Positions 5,207-11,615 of a stretch of 11,615 nt of DNA are shown here, piece by piece. The translations under genes were made by a program, and so were the position numbers. This stretch comes from a bacterium. GTDB lineage: Bacteria; Zixibacteria; MSB-5A5; GN15; FEB-12. The first letter of the stretch is position 1, and every line of letters begins with the position of its first letter. The stretch is taken from NCBI GenBank assembly GCA_030640905.1, contig DAOWIM010000175.1, positions 1 to 11,615 on the forward strand, given 5' to 3'. The notes under the pieces were generated by a model. That model saw nothing but the letters and a program-made list of their open reading frames with translations. It did not search any database and had not been told where the DNA came from.

Positions 5207-6139
5207 ATGAATATTGTTGAGACACATGAACTGACCAAAGTTTTCCAGCCCCGTCGCAAGAAGGGGGCGGTGGTTGCACTTGATGGTGTCAGCCTCGCCA
5301 TCCAGCAAGGGGAGATATTCGGTTTGCTCGGTCCCAACGGTGCGGGGAAAACGACGTTTTTCAAGGTGTTGCTCGGGATAACGAAAATCACCCAGGGTGA
5401 TGTTCTTTTGTTTGGATTGCCACCCGACGATCCACAATCCCGCCAGAAAGTCGGTTACCTTCCCGAAAGTCACCGGTTTCCCGACCACCTGACCGGTCTT
5501 GGCTTGCTTGAGTTCACCGGTCGACTCTGCGGTATGACAACATCGGAGATCGACGCTCGCACCGACGGGCTTCTTGAACTGGTTGATATGGACAAGTGGG
5601 CCAATGTCAAGATCAAGCGTTACTCCAAAGGGATGCTTCAGCGCATTGGACTGGCACAGTCTATGATCTCCGATCCTGACCTGCTTCTGCTGGACGAGCC
5701 AACCGATGGCATTGATCCGGTAGGCAAAGTGGAGATTCGGGACGTTCTGATTCGGATTCGTAACGAAGGCAAGACGATCATTCTCAATTCGCATCTTCTC
5801 TCGGAAGTAGAGTCGGCGGCTGATCGGGTGGCGATTCTATCAAGAGGCAAGGTGGCGCGTATCGGGACAGTCGATGAGCTGACCAGTCGCAAATCGCAGT
5901 TTGAGATTGAGGGTGATTTTGCGTCCAAGCTGGTTAGCATTCCCGAAGAGATTGGCCGGAAGTTATCGATCTCATCCAATCGTTTGATCGTAGAGTTGGT
6001 TGAGGACAGTAAGATCAACAATGTAATTGATCTTCTGCGCAGTAAGCGGATAAGCATCCGTGCTGTCCAGCCGCTGAAAGTATCGTTGGAGCAATCATTC
6101 ATCGAGACAGTGACCCAGCCGGGAGAGAAGAAGGCATGA
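5207..6139 (+). CDS. ABC transporter ATP-binding protein (exporter type)
   Basis: The cytoplasmic ATPase of a two-gene exporter, powering the membrane partner encoded immediately downstream. In the 310-residue product the Walker A motif GPNGAGKTT is at 42-50, and the Q-loop region reads GYLPESHRF (83-91), where glutamate replaces the usual glutamine as is common in this CcmA/DrrA-like group. The signature YSKGM is at 139-143, Walker B LLLLDEP at 159-165, and the H-loop is H196 in NSHLL. A ~90-residue C-terminal extension (about 220-310) follows. The last bases overlap the permease start as ATGA, so the two are translationally coupled. The ribosome binding site at the ATG is weak; the leader carries a palindrome and a hairpin (5113-5177). 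The transported substrate cannot be inferred. Confidence 0.94.
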   Translation: MNIVETHELTKVFQPRRKKGAVVALDGVSLAIQQGEIFGLLGPNGAGKTTFFKVLLGITKITQGDVLLFGLPPDDPQSRQKVGYLPESHRFPDHLTGLGLLEFTGRLCGMTTSEIDARTDGLLELVDMDKWANVKIKRYSKGMLQRIGLAQSMISDPDLLLLDEPTDGIDPVGKVEIRDVLIRIRNEGKTIILNSHLLSEVESAADRVAILSRGKVARIGTVDELTSRKSQFEIEGDFASKLVSIPEEIGRKLSISSNRLIVELVEDSKINNVIDLLRSKRISIRAVQPLKVSLEQSFIETVTQPGEKKA

Positions 6140-6927
6140 GGGGATTGATACGCGATAGCGTCGTTGAGTTGTTCGACCGCAAGGTGATCTATGTCTTCGG
6201 TGTTGTCACTCTCATCGCTGTGGGTATTATCGGTCTGTTGCGTTCTGCTGAAGTGCGTTTAGAGGGACAGATTGGCATGGATGCCGACTCTATGACGGAA
6301 ATGTTCAGCGATCAACTCTTAAGCGGTCAGAGTCTGTTCATGTCGATTCTGGTTTTCCTGGCGGTGATGGCCGTTGCCGGGTTGATACCAAATATGCTGG
6401 TAAAAGGTCGGGCCGATTTCTACCTTTCCAAACCGATATCAAGAAGTGCGCTGTTGCTCCGTAAACTGATCAGCATCTGGATTGTCTATGGCGGGGTGGT
6501 GATAGCCTGCGGACTAATTGGCGTAGTGGCATTTGCTTTGTTTAACAGCTTCTTCAGTTGGGGCGTGCTGTGGATATTCTTGTTCAAAATGCTCGGCCTG
6601 CTGATCTGGCTGAGTATCGTGGTCTTTGCCGGCGTCCTGTCAGGGTCAACATCGGTATCGATCATGAGTGCATTTTCTGTCTATGTCCTGCAGCGGATAC
6701 TGGAGTGGCGGGAGATGATGATAGAGTTTCTCGATTCGCAGGCCGTGACTTTTTCGCTGAACCTGGTTTATTACATACTACCCAAGAATGATGAACTCTC
6801 TGATATCACGATGCGTCTGGTTGAACAGAAACCGATTCTTAGCTGGATGCCACTGTGGAGCTCTATACTCTTTGCCGTTGGCCTGATCTATATTACAACT
6901 TTATTATTCAAGCATCGCGATTATTGA
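6136..6927 (+). CDS. ABC-2 type transporter permease
   Basis: The integral membrane half of the exporter whose ATPase lies just upstream (4-bp ATGA overlap). The 263-residue product has about six hydrophobic segments (roughly 17-35, 66-88, 112-138, 145-169, 170-188 and 235-257). KGRADFYLSKPISRSALLLRK (90-110) before TM3 matches the cytoplasmic K-G-x-x-[DE]-[FY]-x-L-[SA]-K-P-[IL]-S-R element typical of ABC-2 permeases and probably contacts the ATPase. A periplasmic loop lies at about 36-65. Two copies plus two ATPases would make the complex. Exported substrate unknown. The gene ends at TGA with no clear terminator. Confidence 0.9.
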   Translation: MRGLIRDSVVELFDRKVIYVFGVVTLIAVGIIGLLRSAEVRLEGQIGMDADSMTEMFSDQLLSGQSLFMSILVFLAVMAVAGLIPNMLVKGRADFYLSKPISRSALLLRKLISIWIVYGGVVIACGLIGVVAFALFNSFFSWGVLWIFLFKMLGLLIWLSIVVFAGVLSGSTSVSIMSAFSVYVLQRILEWREMMIEFLDSQAVTFSLNLVYYILPKNDELSDITMRLVEQKPILSWMPLWSSILFAVGLIYITTLLFKHRDY

Positions 6928-6949
6928 TCACTGCAGATCGCTTTGGGGG

Positions 6950-6977
6950 TTGATTTCGGTTTGTGATTCGCTACCTT
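6950..6977 (+). promoter_or_regulatory. Tentative promoter upstream of the dipeptidase gene
   Basis: TTGATT (6950-6955, 4/6) and TACCTT (6972-6977, 3/6) with a 16-bp spacer lie in the 98-bp gap between the permease and the dipeptidase. Matches are modest; read-through from the ABC genes is an alternative. Confidence 0.25.
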
Positions 6978-7025
6978 GGGTGGGCAATGGAGAGTTGAAC
7001 ATAACTACCACGAAGGAGAACAGCC

Positions 7026-8396
7026 ATGACAGCGCAACAATATCTAAAGAAAACCGAAAAGAAACGGCTCGACGAACTATTTAAGTTTCTGAAGTTTCCA
7101 TCGGTGTCAGCCAAGTCAGAACACAAGAAAGACATGGTCGCCTGTGCTTCATGGTTGCGGGATCACCTCAAGACGATTGGCTTCAAGGCAAAAACCTGCT
7201 CGACCGGTGGACATCCGGTGGTGTACGCCGAATACCTGAAGAACAAGAAAGCGCCTACCGTACTCTATTATGGTCACTACGATGTTCAGCCGGTCGAACC
7301 GCTGGAGTTGTGGGAGAGTAAACCGTTTCAACCGGTTATTCGTAATGGGTACATCTATGCGCGGGGCGCTACCGATGACAAAGGCCAGACTTTCACGCAT
7401 GTGAAAGGGCTTGAGGCTGTCATCAAGGCGACCGGTTCGCTCCCGATCAATGTCAAGTTCCTGATCGAAGGTGAGGAAGAGGTTCACTCAGCGAACCTGC
7501 CTGCGTTTATCAAGAAAAATAAAAAGATGCTTAACGCCGACATCGTGGTCGTCTCTGATACGGCGCAATTCAGTAGGACCCAACCTGCTGTCACATATGG
7601 CCTGCGCGGGATTGCGTGTGTCGAAGTTTACGTCTATGGTCCCAATCGTGACGTCCATTCCGGTTCGTTCGGTGGCGCCATTACCAATCCGGTCAATGCT
7701 CTTTGCGGGATGATGGCCAAGATGCATGACAAGGACGGTAAAGTGACGATCCCGGGGTTCTATCAGAAAGTAAAACCGGTCAGCAAGTGGGAACGCAAAG
7801 AATTTGGCAAGCTGCCCCACAATGACGAGAGATACCGTCGTTCTCTCGGAGTGCCGGCGCTCGCCGGTGAAAAGGGGTACAGTACGTTGGAGCGGACGTG
7901 GTCACGACCGACTCTGGACATCAACGGAATAACCGGTGGATATCAGGGAGAGGGAGCCAAGACGATCATTCCCGCCTGGGCTTCATGTAAGATAACGATG
8001 CGTCTGGTGCCCAATCAGGATCAGACCGACATTTGCGACAGGATCGAGAAGTACCTCCAGAAAGTTGCTCCCAAATCGGTCAGAGTCAAGGTGGTCAAGT
8101 ACGGTGGTGCGCCCGGAGTTGTGGTGCCCAGCGATGGTCCCTGGCTGGAAGCTGCCGCCGCTGCGGTCAAGGCCGGGTTTGGCAAGCGACCGGTCTTTAT
8201 GAAAGAGGGCGGCTCGATTCCGATTGTCGGTGATTTCAAATCGATTCTTGGTCTTGACACGTTGTTGATTGGTTTTGGTCTGTCCGACGACAACATCCAC
8301 TCGCCCAACGAACGATTCCGCGTTCTTGATTTTGAACGTGGTTGCAAGACGGCCGCCGCTTTGGCGTTCGAGTTGGCCAAAGTGAAGACTCGATGA
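7026..8396 (+). CDS. M20 family metallopeptidase (dipeptidase type)
   Basis: A cytoplasmic zinc hydrolase of the M20/M25/M40 family that most likely cleaves dipeptides or related amides. The 456-residue product has the full dinuclear-metal set. H84 lies in YYGHYDVQP with D86 as the supporting acid; the bridging D117 is in RGATDDKGQ; the catalytic and ligand glutamates E151/E152 are in EGEEEVHS; D178 is in VVSDTA and H425 in NIHSPNE. The lid or dimerisation domain spans about 190-310, with H211 in DVHSGSFGG, as in the carnosinase-like subgroup. The EEVHS sequence replaces the commoner EEIGS after the catalytic pair. AAGGAG (7013-7018) lies 7 nt before the ATG, so the start is secure. No signal peptide. 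The DMT permease follows after 57 bp and may share the transcript; import or efflux of amino acids would fit, but that is inference. Confidence 0.93.
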   Translation: MTAQQYLKKTEKKRLDELFKFLKFPSVSAKSEHKKDMVACASWLRDHLKTIGFKAKTCSTGGHPVVYAEYLKNKKAPTVLYYGHYDVQPVEPLELWESKPFQPVIRNGYIYARGATDDKGQTFTHVKGLEAVIKATGSLPINVKFLIEGEEEVHSANLPAFIKKNKKMLNADIVVVSDTAQFSRTQPAVTYGLRGIACVEVYVYGPNRDVHSGSFGGAITNPVNALCGMMAKMHDKDGKVTIPGFYQKVKPVSKWERKEFGKLPHNDERYRRSLGVPALAGEKGYSTLERTWSRPTLDINGITGGYQGEGAKTIIPAWASCKITMRLVPNQDQTDICDRIEKYLQKVAPKSVRVKVVKYGGAPGVVVPSDGPWLEAAAAAVKAGFGKRPVFMKEGGSIPIVGDFKSILGLDTLLIGFGLSDDNIHSPNERFRVLDFERGCKTAAALAFELAKVKTR

Positions 8397-8430
8397 TTCA
8401 GTTTCTGAGCGGGGGGAGAGGTCCGGCAAC

Positions 8431-8457
8431 ATGATTGTGGCACCGGCACTACTATGA
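8431..8457 (+). CDS. Candidate 8-codon upstream ORF coupled to the DMT gene
   Basis: ATG at 8431 codes for MIVAPALL and stops at TGA 8455-8457, which overlaps the DMT start ATG (8454-8456) as ATGA. A strong purine-rich ribosome binding site (GGGGGGAGAGG, 8411-8421) lies 9 nt before this ATG, whereas the DMT ATG itself has none. The layout suggests ribosomes load here and re-initiate at the DMT gene. The peptide need not have a function. Confidence 0.4.
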   Translation: MIVAPALL

Positions 8458-9353
8458 CCGATTCCACTCCGATTCCGACCCGCAAGAACCCGTTGATCCT
8501 GATTATCGCCGCGCTGGCCGGTATGCAGTTGCTGGGGGCGCTGACTTTTCCGGTAGCAAAGTTCGGGTTAGGATCAATTGAGCCATTCACATTTGCTTTC
8601 TATCGGTTCCTCATCTCATCAATTGTCCTGCTGGCGATGGTTGCGCTGGGGAAAAAGGGAGTGCCGATTGCGAAGTCGGATCGGTGGAAAATTGTCGGAC
8701 TCGGTTTTCTAATTATTCCCCTCAATCAGGTTACCTATCTTTTTGGCCAATCGCTCACCGGTGTCGGGCATGGTTCATTTCTATTTGCCACTACTCCGAT
8801 CTGGATATTCATAGCGGCTCTGATTCACCTGAAAGAGAAACTGGTAATTCGACGGGCCGTAGGTATTGTCATCGCGATGGCCGGTGTGGTGGCGATAATG
8901 ACATCGGGGGCTATTGTTATAAGTGCCGACTACCTCTGGGGTGATCTGATTATCCTGGTGGCCGTGATAGCCTGGGCCTACTACTCGGTTTTCGGCAAGC
9001 CTCTGGTTGAGAAATATGGCGCCGTGCGAGTGACGGCCTACGCTCTGGCCTCCGGTTCGGTTCTCTATTTTCCCTTTGGGCTTTATAGCGCCATTGCGTT
9101 TGACTACTCCGCAGTTCCCGCCGGAGCCTGGTTGTCGGTGCTCTACGTAGCGGTGGGAACATCGGTAGGCGCCTACACTCTCTGGTACTGGGTGCTCAAA
9201 CAGATGGAAGTCTCCAGAATCGCCGTGTATCACAACGCCCAGCCGATTATCGCTACGGTTGTAGCTAACCTCTGGTTGGGCGAACAATTTGGACCGATGT
9301 TTTTGATCGGAGGGATCGTAATCTTAGTCGGCGTGATTACTGCTGAGCTGTGA
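8454..9353 (+). CDS. DMT superfamily (EamA domain) permease
   Basis: An inner-membrane carrier of 299 residues with about ten hydrophobic segments arranged as two EamA repeats (roughly 15-150 and 160-297). Typical EamA features are PFTFAFYRFLISSIVLL (44-60) in the first repeat, GHGSFLFATTPIWIFIAALI (105-124), AWAYYSVFGKPLVEKYG (173-189) opening the second, and the glutamate-marked AQPIIATVVANLWLGEQFG (262-280) near the end. Members export or import amino acids, nucleotides or other metabolites; the substrate here is unknown. The start codon lacks its own ribosome binding site and overlaps the stop of an 8-codon upstream ORF; an in-frame stop at 8406-8408 excludes a longer start. The 3' end overlaps the minus-strand TPR gene by 17 bp. 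Confidence 0.92.
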   Translation: MTDSTPIPTRKNPLILIIAALAGMQLLGALTFPVAKFGLGSIEPFTFAFYRFLISSIVLLAMVALGKKGVPIAKSDRWKIVGLGFLIIPLNQVTYLFGQSLTGVGHGSFLFATTPIWIFIAALIHLKEKLVIRRAVGIVIAMAGVVAIMTSGAIVISADYLWGDLIILVAVIAWAYYSVFGKPLVEKYGAVRVTAYALASGSVLYFPFGLYSAIAFDYSAVPAGAWLSVLYVAVGTSVGAYTLWYWVLKQMEVSRIAVYHNAQPIIATVVANLWLGEQFGPMFLIGGIVILVGVITAEL

Positions 9354-11451
9354 TACTGTCCTGCTGAAGCGCTTCCCGGAGTTCCAATTGCAACTGATCG
9401 ACTGTCTCAGAGCCGGGTTTCATTTGCCGATATTTCCCCAGCGTCTCTTTGGCTTCATCATACTTACCAACGGCGATGCTTACCCTGATGAGAGGTTCCA
9501 GCAGAAGGGCGCTTCGTAAACCTGATTTGAGGGCTTCGTTGAGATAAACATAAGCCGAATCGGATTGCTGCAACTTGACAAAGACTAAACCGATATTCAA
9601 CGAGACGATAGCCTCGCGAGGCTTTAGCAGGGCGGCTCGCTCGAATCGGTCCAGTGCGTCGGGAAAGTTCTTCATCCGCGTCAGGATAACACCGAAAAGA
9701 AATTCGGTGTCAAAATCATTCGGACGAATCGACGAGCTATGCACGACATGCTGAATTGCCTGCAGGAACATTCCACGTTGCATCTCCATTTCGGCAAGAC
9801 GGGTGAGGTAGCTCGGATTCTCGGGGTCGAAAGCGACAGCGTTGCCCGCACAGTAGAACGCAGAATCGGGAAGGTTGGTACGGCTATAAATCAAGCCAAG
9901 AGTGTGCCAGGCTGCCGGGCTGGATATCTTTGTCTGGAGGCGACGGAGCAGACTTCGTTCGGCCAGTGCGGACTCGGTGACTTCGGCATCAAGAGTCAGT
10001 CCCCATCCAAGTGCGGCCTCGGCATCGCGATGACTACTCTGGTGGTGTGGTTCGCCCCAAAGGGTTCCATCGAGGTGCTCGGTGGCGCGACTCAGGTCGT
10101 TCTTCTCGTAGATATTAGGCGCAATCTGTACCAGCAGAATAGCGATAGCCGGAACCAGCCAGACTGGGTTGATGGTTTTGTTGAGGCGGTATCTGTAAAG
10201 CCAGCCAACTCCCCACAGCGTTAACGGAAACCCAAACAACGAAAACGCTGCCCAATCACGAGGCATACCCAGCGATGGTTCGATCCAGAAGGTACTGACA
10301 AAGGAGAGCAAAGCAGCCAGGCCGAGAAGGTTCAATTCGATATCGTTAGTGCCGCGGCGGCTTCGTTCGATGAATCGAGTAATCAGCAGGATAGCTCCAA
10401 GCGGCGAGACCATAATGATCAAATTGAAAATATCGAGCCATCGCTCCGGAGTTAAGAACGCGTACGATACACCCTGCATCGGCCAAATAGACAACAGCCA
10501 GGGCGACAACTCCGCCAACTGTGCCAGCAAAGCCACGAGAGATGTCCCGGAGAGAGCAATGATCGTGATTGATCGAAATGTAAGTCCATACGGCAGGCGA
10601 CGCTTCTTGTCGCCCCGGTACAAGATGCTGATTACAGCTACAATCAGGAACGAAACGGCAGGCCAATAGGACAGCGTTGCAACAACTCCCCAAACCAGAG
10701 GTGCCTTCTCGGCGTGACCGGTCCGTACATGATAGAGAGAATAGTAAAGCGTCCAGAGTGCGGCCATCGTCGGCACCGCGTAGAATTCAACGTAGCCAAA
10801 AAACAACACTGTCGCCGAACCGGTCAGACAACAGATGATGATGAACAACCGTGCCAGAATGTTTTCCGCCAGCAGTCCGGACAAACGATAGATAGCCCAA
10901 AGCGCGGCCACGCCTGCAACACAATCCACTACTGCAAACGCATTGGCCACAGAAACATCTGCTACCAGCGACAATAACTGAATAACAACGAAGTGGGCGA
11001 CAACCGATAGCCATGTGGTGAGTCCGGCTAACTGTAGTATCCCGAGCTGGCCGTCCTCAAGTTGCCTGATGATCTGAAAGCCGTTTCCATATATGTGGGC
11101 TTCCGACCGCAGTAAGAAGAAGATCAGAAACAACGTCAATGACGCAATTATTGCTAACCATGTAGTGTTCTGAGTTTCACCGGAAAGCCCCGCATCGTGA
11201 AAGTTTCCGCCAATCTTTTGCTGGATAGCCTCGCTTACTCTGGGAATCAGGGTCAAGGCCAGGATCACAAGGAGAATAATAGCCATCGGCTCAGGGAACA
11301 AGCTCCAGAGGTTAAAACCCCAGGCCGGATATCCGGGAACAAATACGCCGATCATGCTGAGCGTGATAATCAGGCTATAGGCAAATAGCAACTGTCGCGG
11401 TAGTCCGAAACCGCCAGTGGTGCTATTTTGTTTTGTTTGCGATTCTGTCAT
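9337..11451 (-). CDS. Polytopic membrane protein with C-terminal tetratricopeptide repeats
   Basis: A 704-residue protein with about 13 hydrophobic segments between residues 21 and 445, then a soluble region with roughly four to five TPRs (about 512-545, 546-579, 580-612, 613-646, 647-680; for example DALDRFERAALLKPREA). The architecture resembles GT-C/PMT-like or O-antigen-ligase-like membrane proteins carrying TPRs, but no catalytic motif can be assigned with confidence. A luminal loop HIYGNGFQIIRQLEDG (119-134) and the GMPRDWAAF motif (395-403) look family-specific. Start chosen at ATG 11449-11451; a TTG at 11461-11463 would add four residues. The upstream promoter at 11489-11517 is good. 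A role in envelope glycoconjugate assembly is possible but unproven. It converges on, and overlaps by 17 bp, the DMT gene. Confidence 0.85.
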   Translation of the reverse strand: MTESQTKQNSTTGGFGLPRQLLFAYSLIITLSMIGVFVPGYPAWGFNLWSLFPEPMAIILLVILALTLIPRVSEAIQQKIGGNFHDAGLSGETQNTTWLAIIASLTLFLIFFLLRSEAHIYGNGFQIIRQLEDGQLGILQLAGLTTWLSVVAHFVVIQLLSLVADVSVANAFAVVDCVAGVAALWAIYRLSGLLAENILARLFIIICCLTGSATVLFFGYVEFYAVPTMAALWTLYYSLYHVRTGHAEKAPLVWGVVATLSYWPAVSFLIVAVISILYRGDKKRRLPYGLTFRSITIIALSGTSLVALLAQLAELSPWLLSIWPMQGVSYAFLTPERWLDIFNLIIMVSPLGAILLITRFIERSRRGTNDIELNLLGLAALLSFVSTFWIEPSLGMPRDWAAFSLFGFPLTLWGVGWLYRYRLNKTINPVWLVPAIAILLVQIAPNIYEKNDLSRATEHLDGTLWGEPHHQSSHRDAEAALGWGLTLDAEVTESALAERSLLRRLQTKISSPAAWHTLGLIYSRTNLPDSAFYCAGNAVAFDPENPSYLTRLAEMEMQRGMFLQAIQHVVHSSSIRPNDFDTEFLFGVILTRMKNFPDALDRFERAALLKPREAIVSLNIGLVFVKLQQSDSAYVYLNEALKSGLRSALLLEPLIRVSIAVGKYDEAKETLGKYRQMKPGSETVDQLQLELREALQQDSITAQQ

Positions 11452-11488
11452 ATCAGCTTGCAATCATCCCGGGCTTTTCAGTTGGCGG

Positions 11489-11517
11489 AATATACACTCT
11501 GAAACGAAATCTGTCCA
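11489..11517 (-). promoter_or_regulatory. Promoter for the TPR membrane protein gene
   Basis: On the minus strand TGGACA (complement of 11512-11517) and TATATT (complement of 11489-11494) each match consensus at 5 of 6 positions, with the ideal 17-bp spacer. Transcription would start near 11482, about 30 nt before the ATG at 11451. This is the best promoter match in the window. Confidence 0.6.
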
Positions 11518-11568
11518 GTGCGCCGTAATGTCTATAAAAAGGCCTCAACACCGAAACGGATGTCCACC

Positions 11569-11615
11569 GTCACCCTGAGCGGAGTCGAAGGGGTGAAGTT
11601 ATCGTATCTCACCCC
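11569..11615. repeat. Dispersed palindromic repeat of the CACCCTGAGCGGAGTCGAAGGG type, cut by the window edge
   Basis: The 28-base unit 11569-11596 has arms TCACCCT and AGGGGTGA around GAGCGGAGTCGA; this sequence type recurs as an intergenic repeat in many unrelated bacterial genomes. The right arm GGGGTGA (11590-11596) also pairs with TCACCCC (11609-11615), so the element continues as alternating inverted arms to the edge and probably beyond. It is non-coding. Confidence 0.65.

Noticed and set aside
5029..5391. Minus-strand ORF spanning the divergent region before the ABC ATPase
   Set aside because: It overlaps the N-terminal coding region and Walker A of the ATPase in antisense and has no supporting features.
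6917..6941. GCGAT / ATCGC dyad after the permease as a terminator
   Set aside because: Only a 5-bp stem with a long loop and no T-run; too weak to call.
11453..11467. Four-codon minus-strand ORF (MIAS) ending just before the TPR protein start
   Set aside because: Its RBS is poor and the frame is too short to distinguish from chance.

Overview
The window looks like a stretch of chromosome from a free-living, uncultured-type Gram-negative bacterium. Supporting signs are AGGAGG-type ribosome binding sites, E. coli-like -35/-10 promoters, a Sec signal peptide on a large secreted protein, short intergenic regions, dispersed palindromic repeats and roughly balanced base composition. The gene styles (polytopic membrane protein with C-terminal TPRs, secreted propeller plus transglutaminase protein, GT2/DUF2304 pair) recall candidate phyla such as Zixibacteria or other FCB-side lineages. 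That placement is a weak inference, because no marker gene here settles it. There is no sign of phage, transposase, CRISPR or defence genes.

Layout. 1-245 is the 3' end of cysS (cysteinyl-tRNA synthetase, + strand). It is followed by a ~150-bp imperfect palindrome (251-397) and tRNA-Thr(UGU) at 459-530. On the minus strand, a GT2 dolichol-phosphate-mannose-synthase-like glycosyltransferase (987-1703) overlaps a DUF2304 membrane protein (608-997). The DUF2304 3' end lies inside an interrupted 18-bp inverted repeat. A divergent regulatory region (1704-1823) separates this pair from a FAD amine oxidase (1824-3182, +). Converging on the oxidase is a secreted protein with five 41-residue propeller-type repeats and a transglutaminase-like domain (3316-4929, -).

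A second divergent region (4930-5206) leads to an ABC exporter made of an ATPase and an ABC-2 type permease (5207-6927, ATGA overlap). Then come an M20 dipeptidase (7026-8396) and a DMT/EamA permease (8454-9353), all on +. The DMT gene overlaps tail-to-tail with a minus-strand gene for a ~13-TM protein with C-terminal TPRs (9337-11451). That gene has a good promoter at 11489-11517. The window ends in a CACCCTGAGCGGAGTCG-type palindromic repeat.

How the genes work together. The clear pairs are GT2/DUF2304 (probably lipid-linked sugar transfer at the membrane) and the ABC ATPase/permease. The dipeptidase and DMT permease may be co-transcribed. Nothing ties the whole window into one pathway. The most unusual items are regulatory or structural: two upstream regions sharing a 44-bp promoter-like block (33/44 identical, ungapped), an 8-codon upstream ORF with a strong ribosome binding site whose stop overlaps the DMT start, the split inverted repeat at the DUF2304 3' end, and the propeller-transglutaminase architecture. 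I do not see a convincing new multi-gene system.
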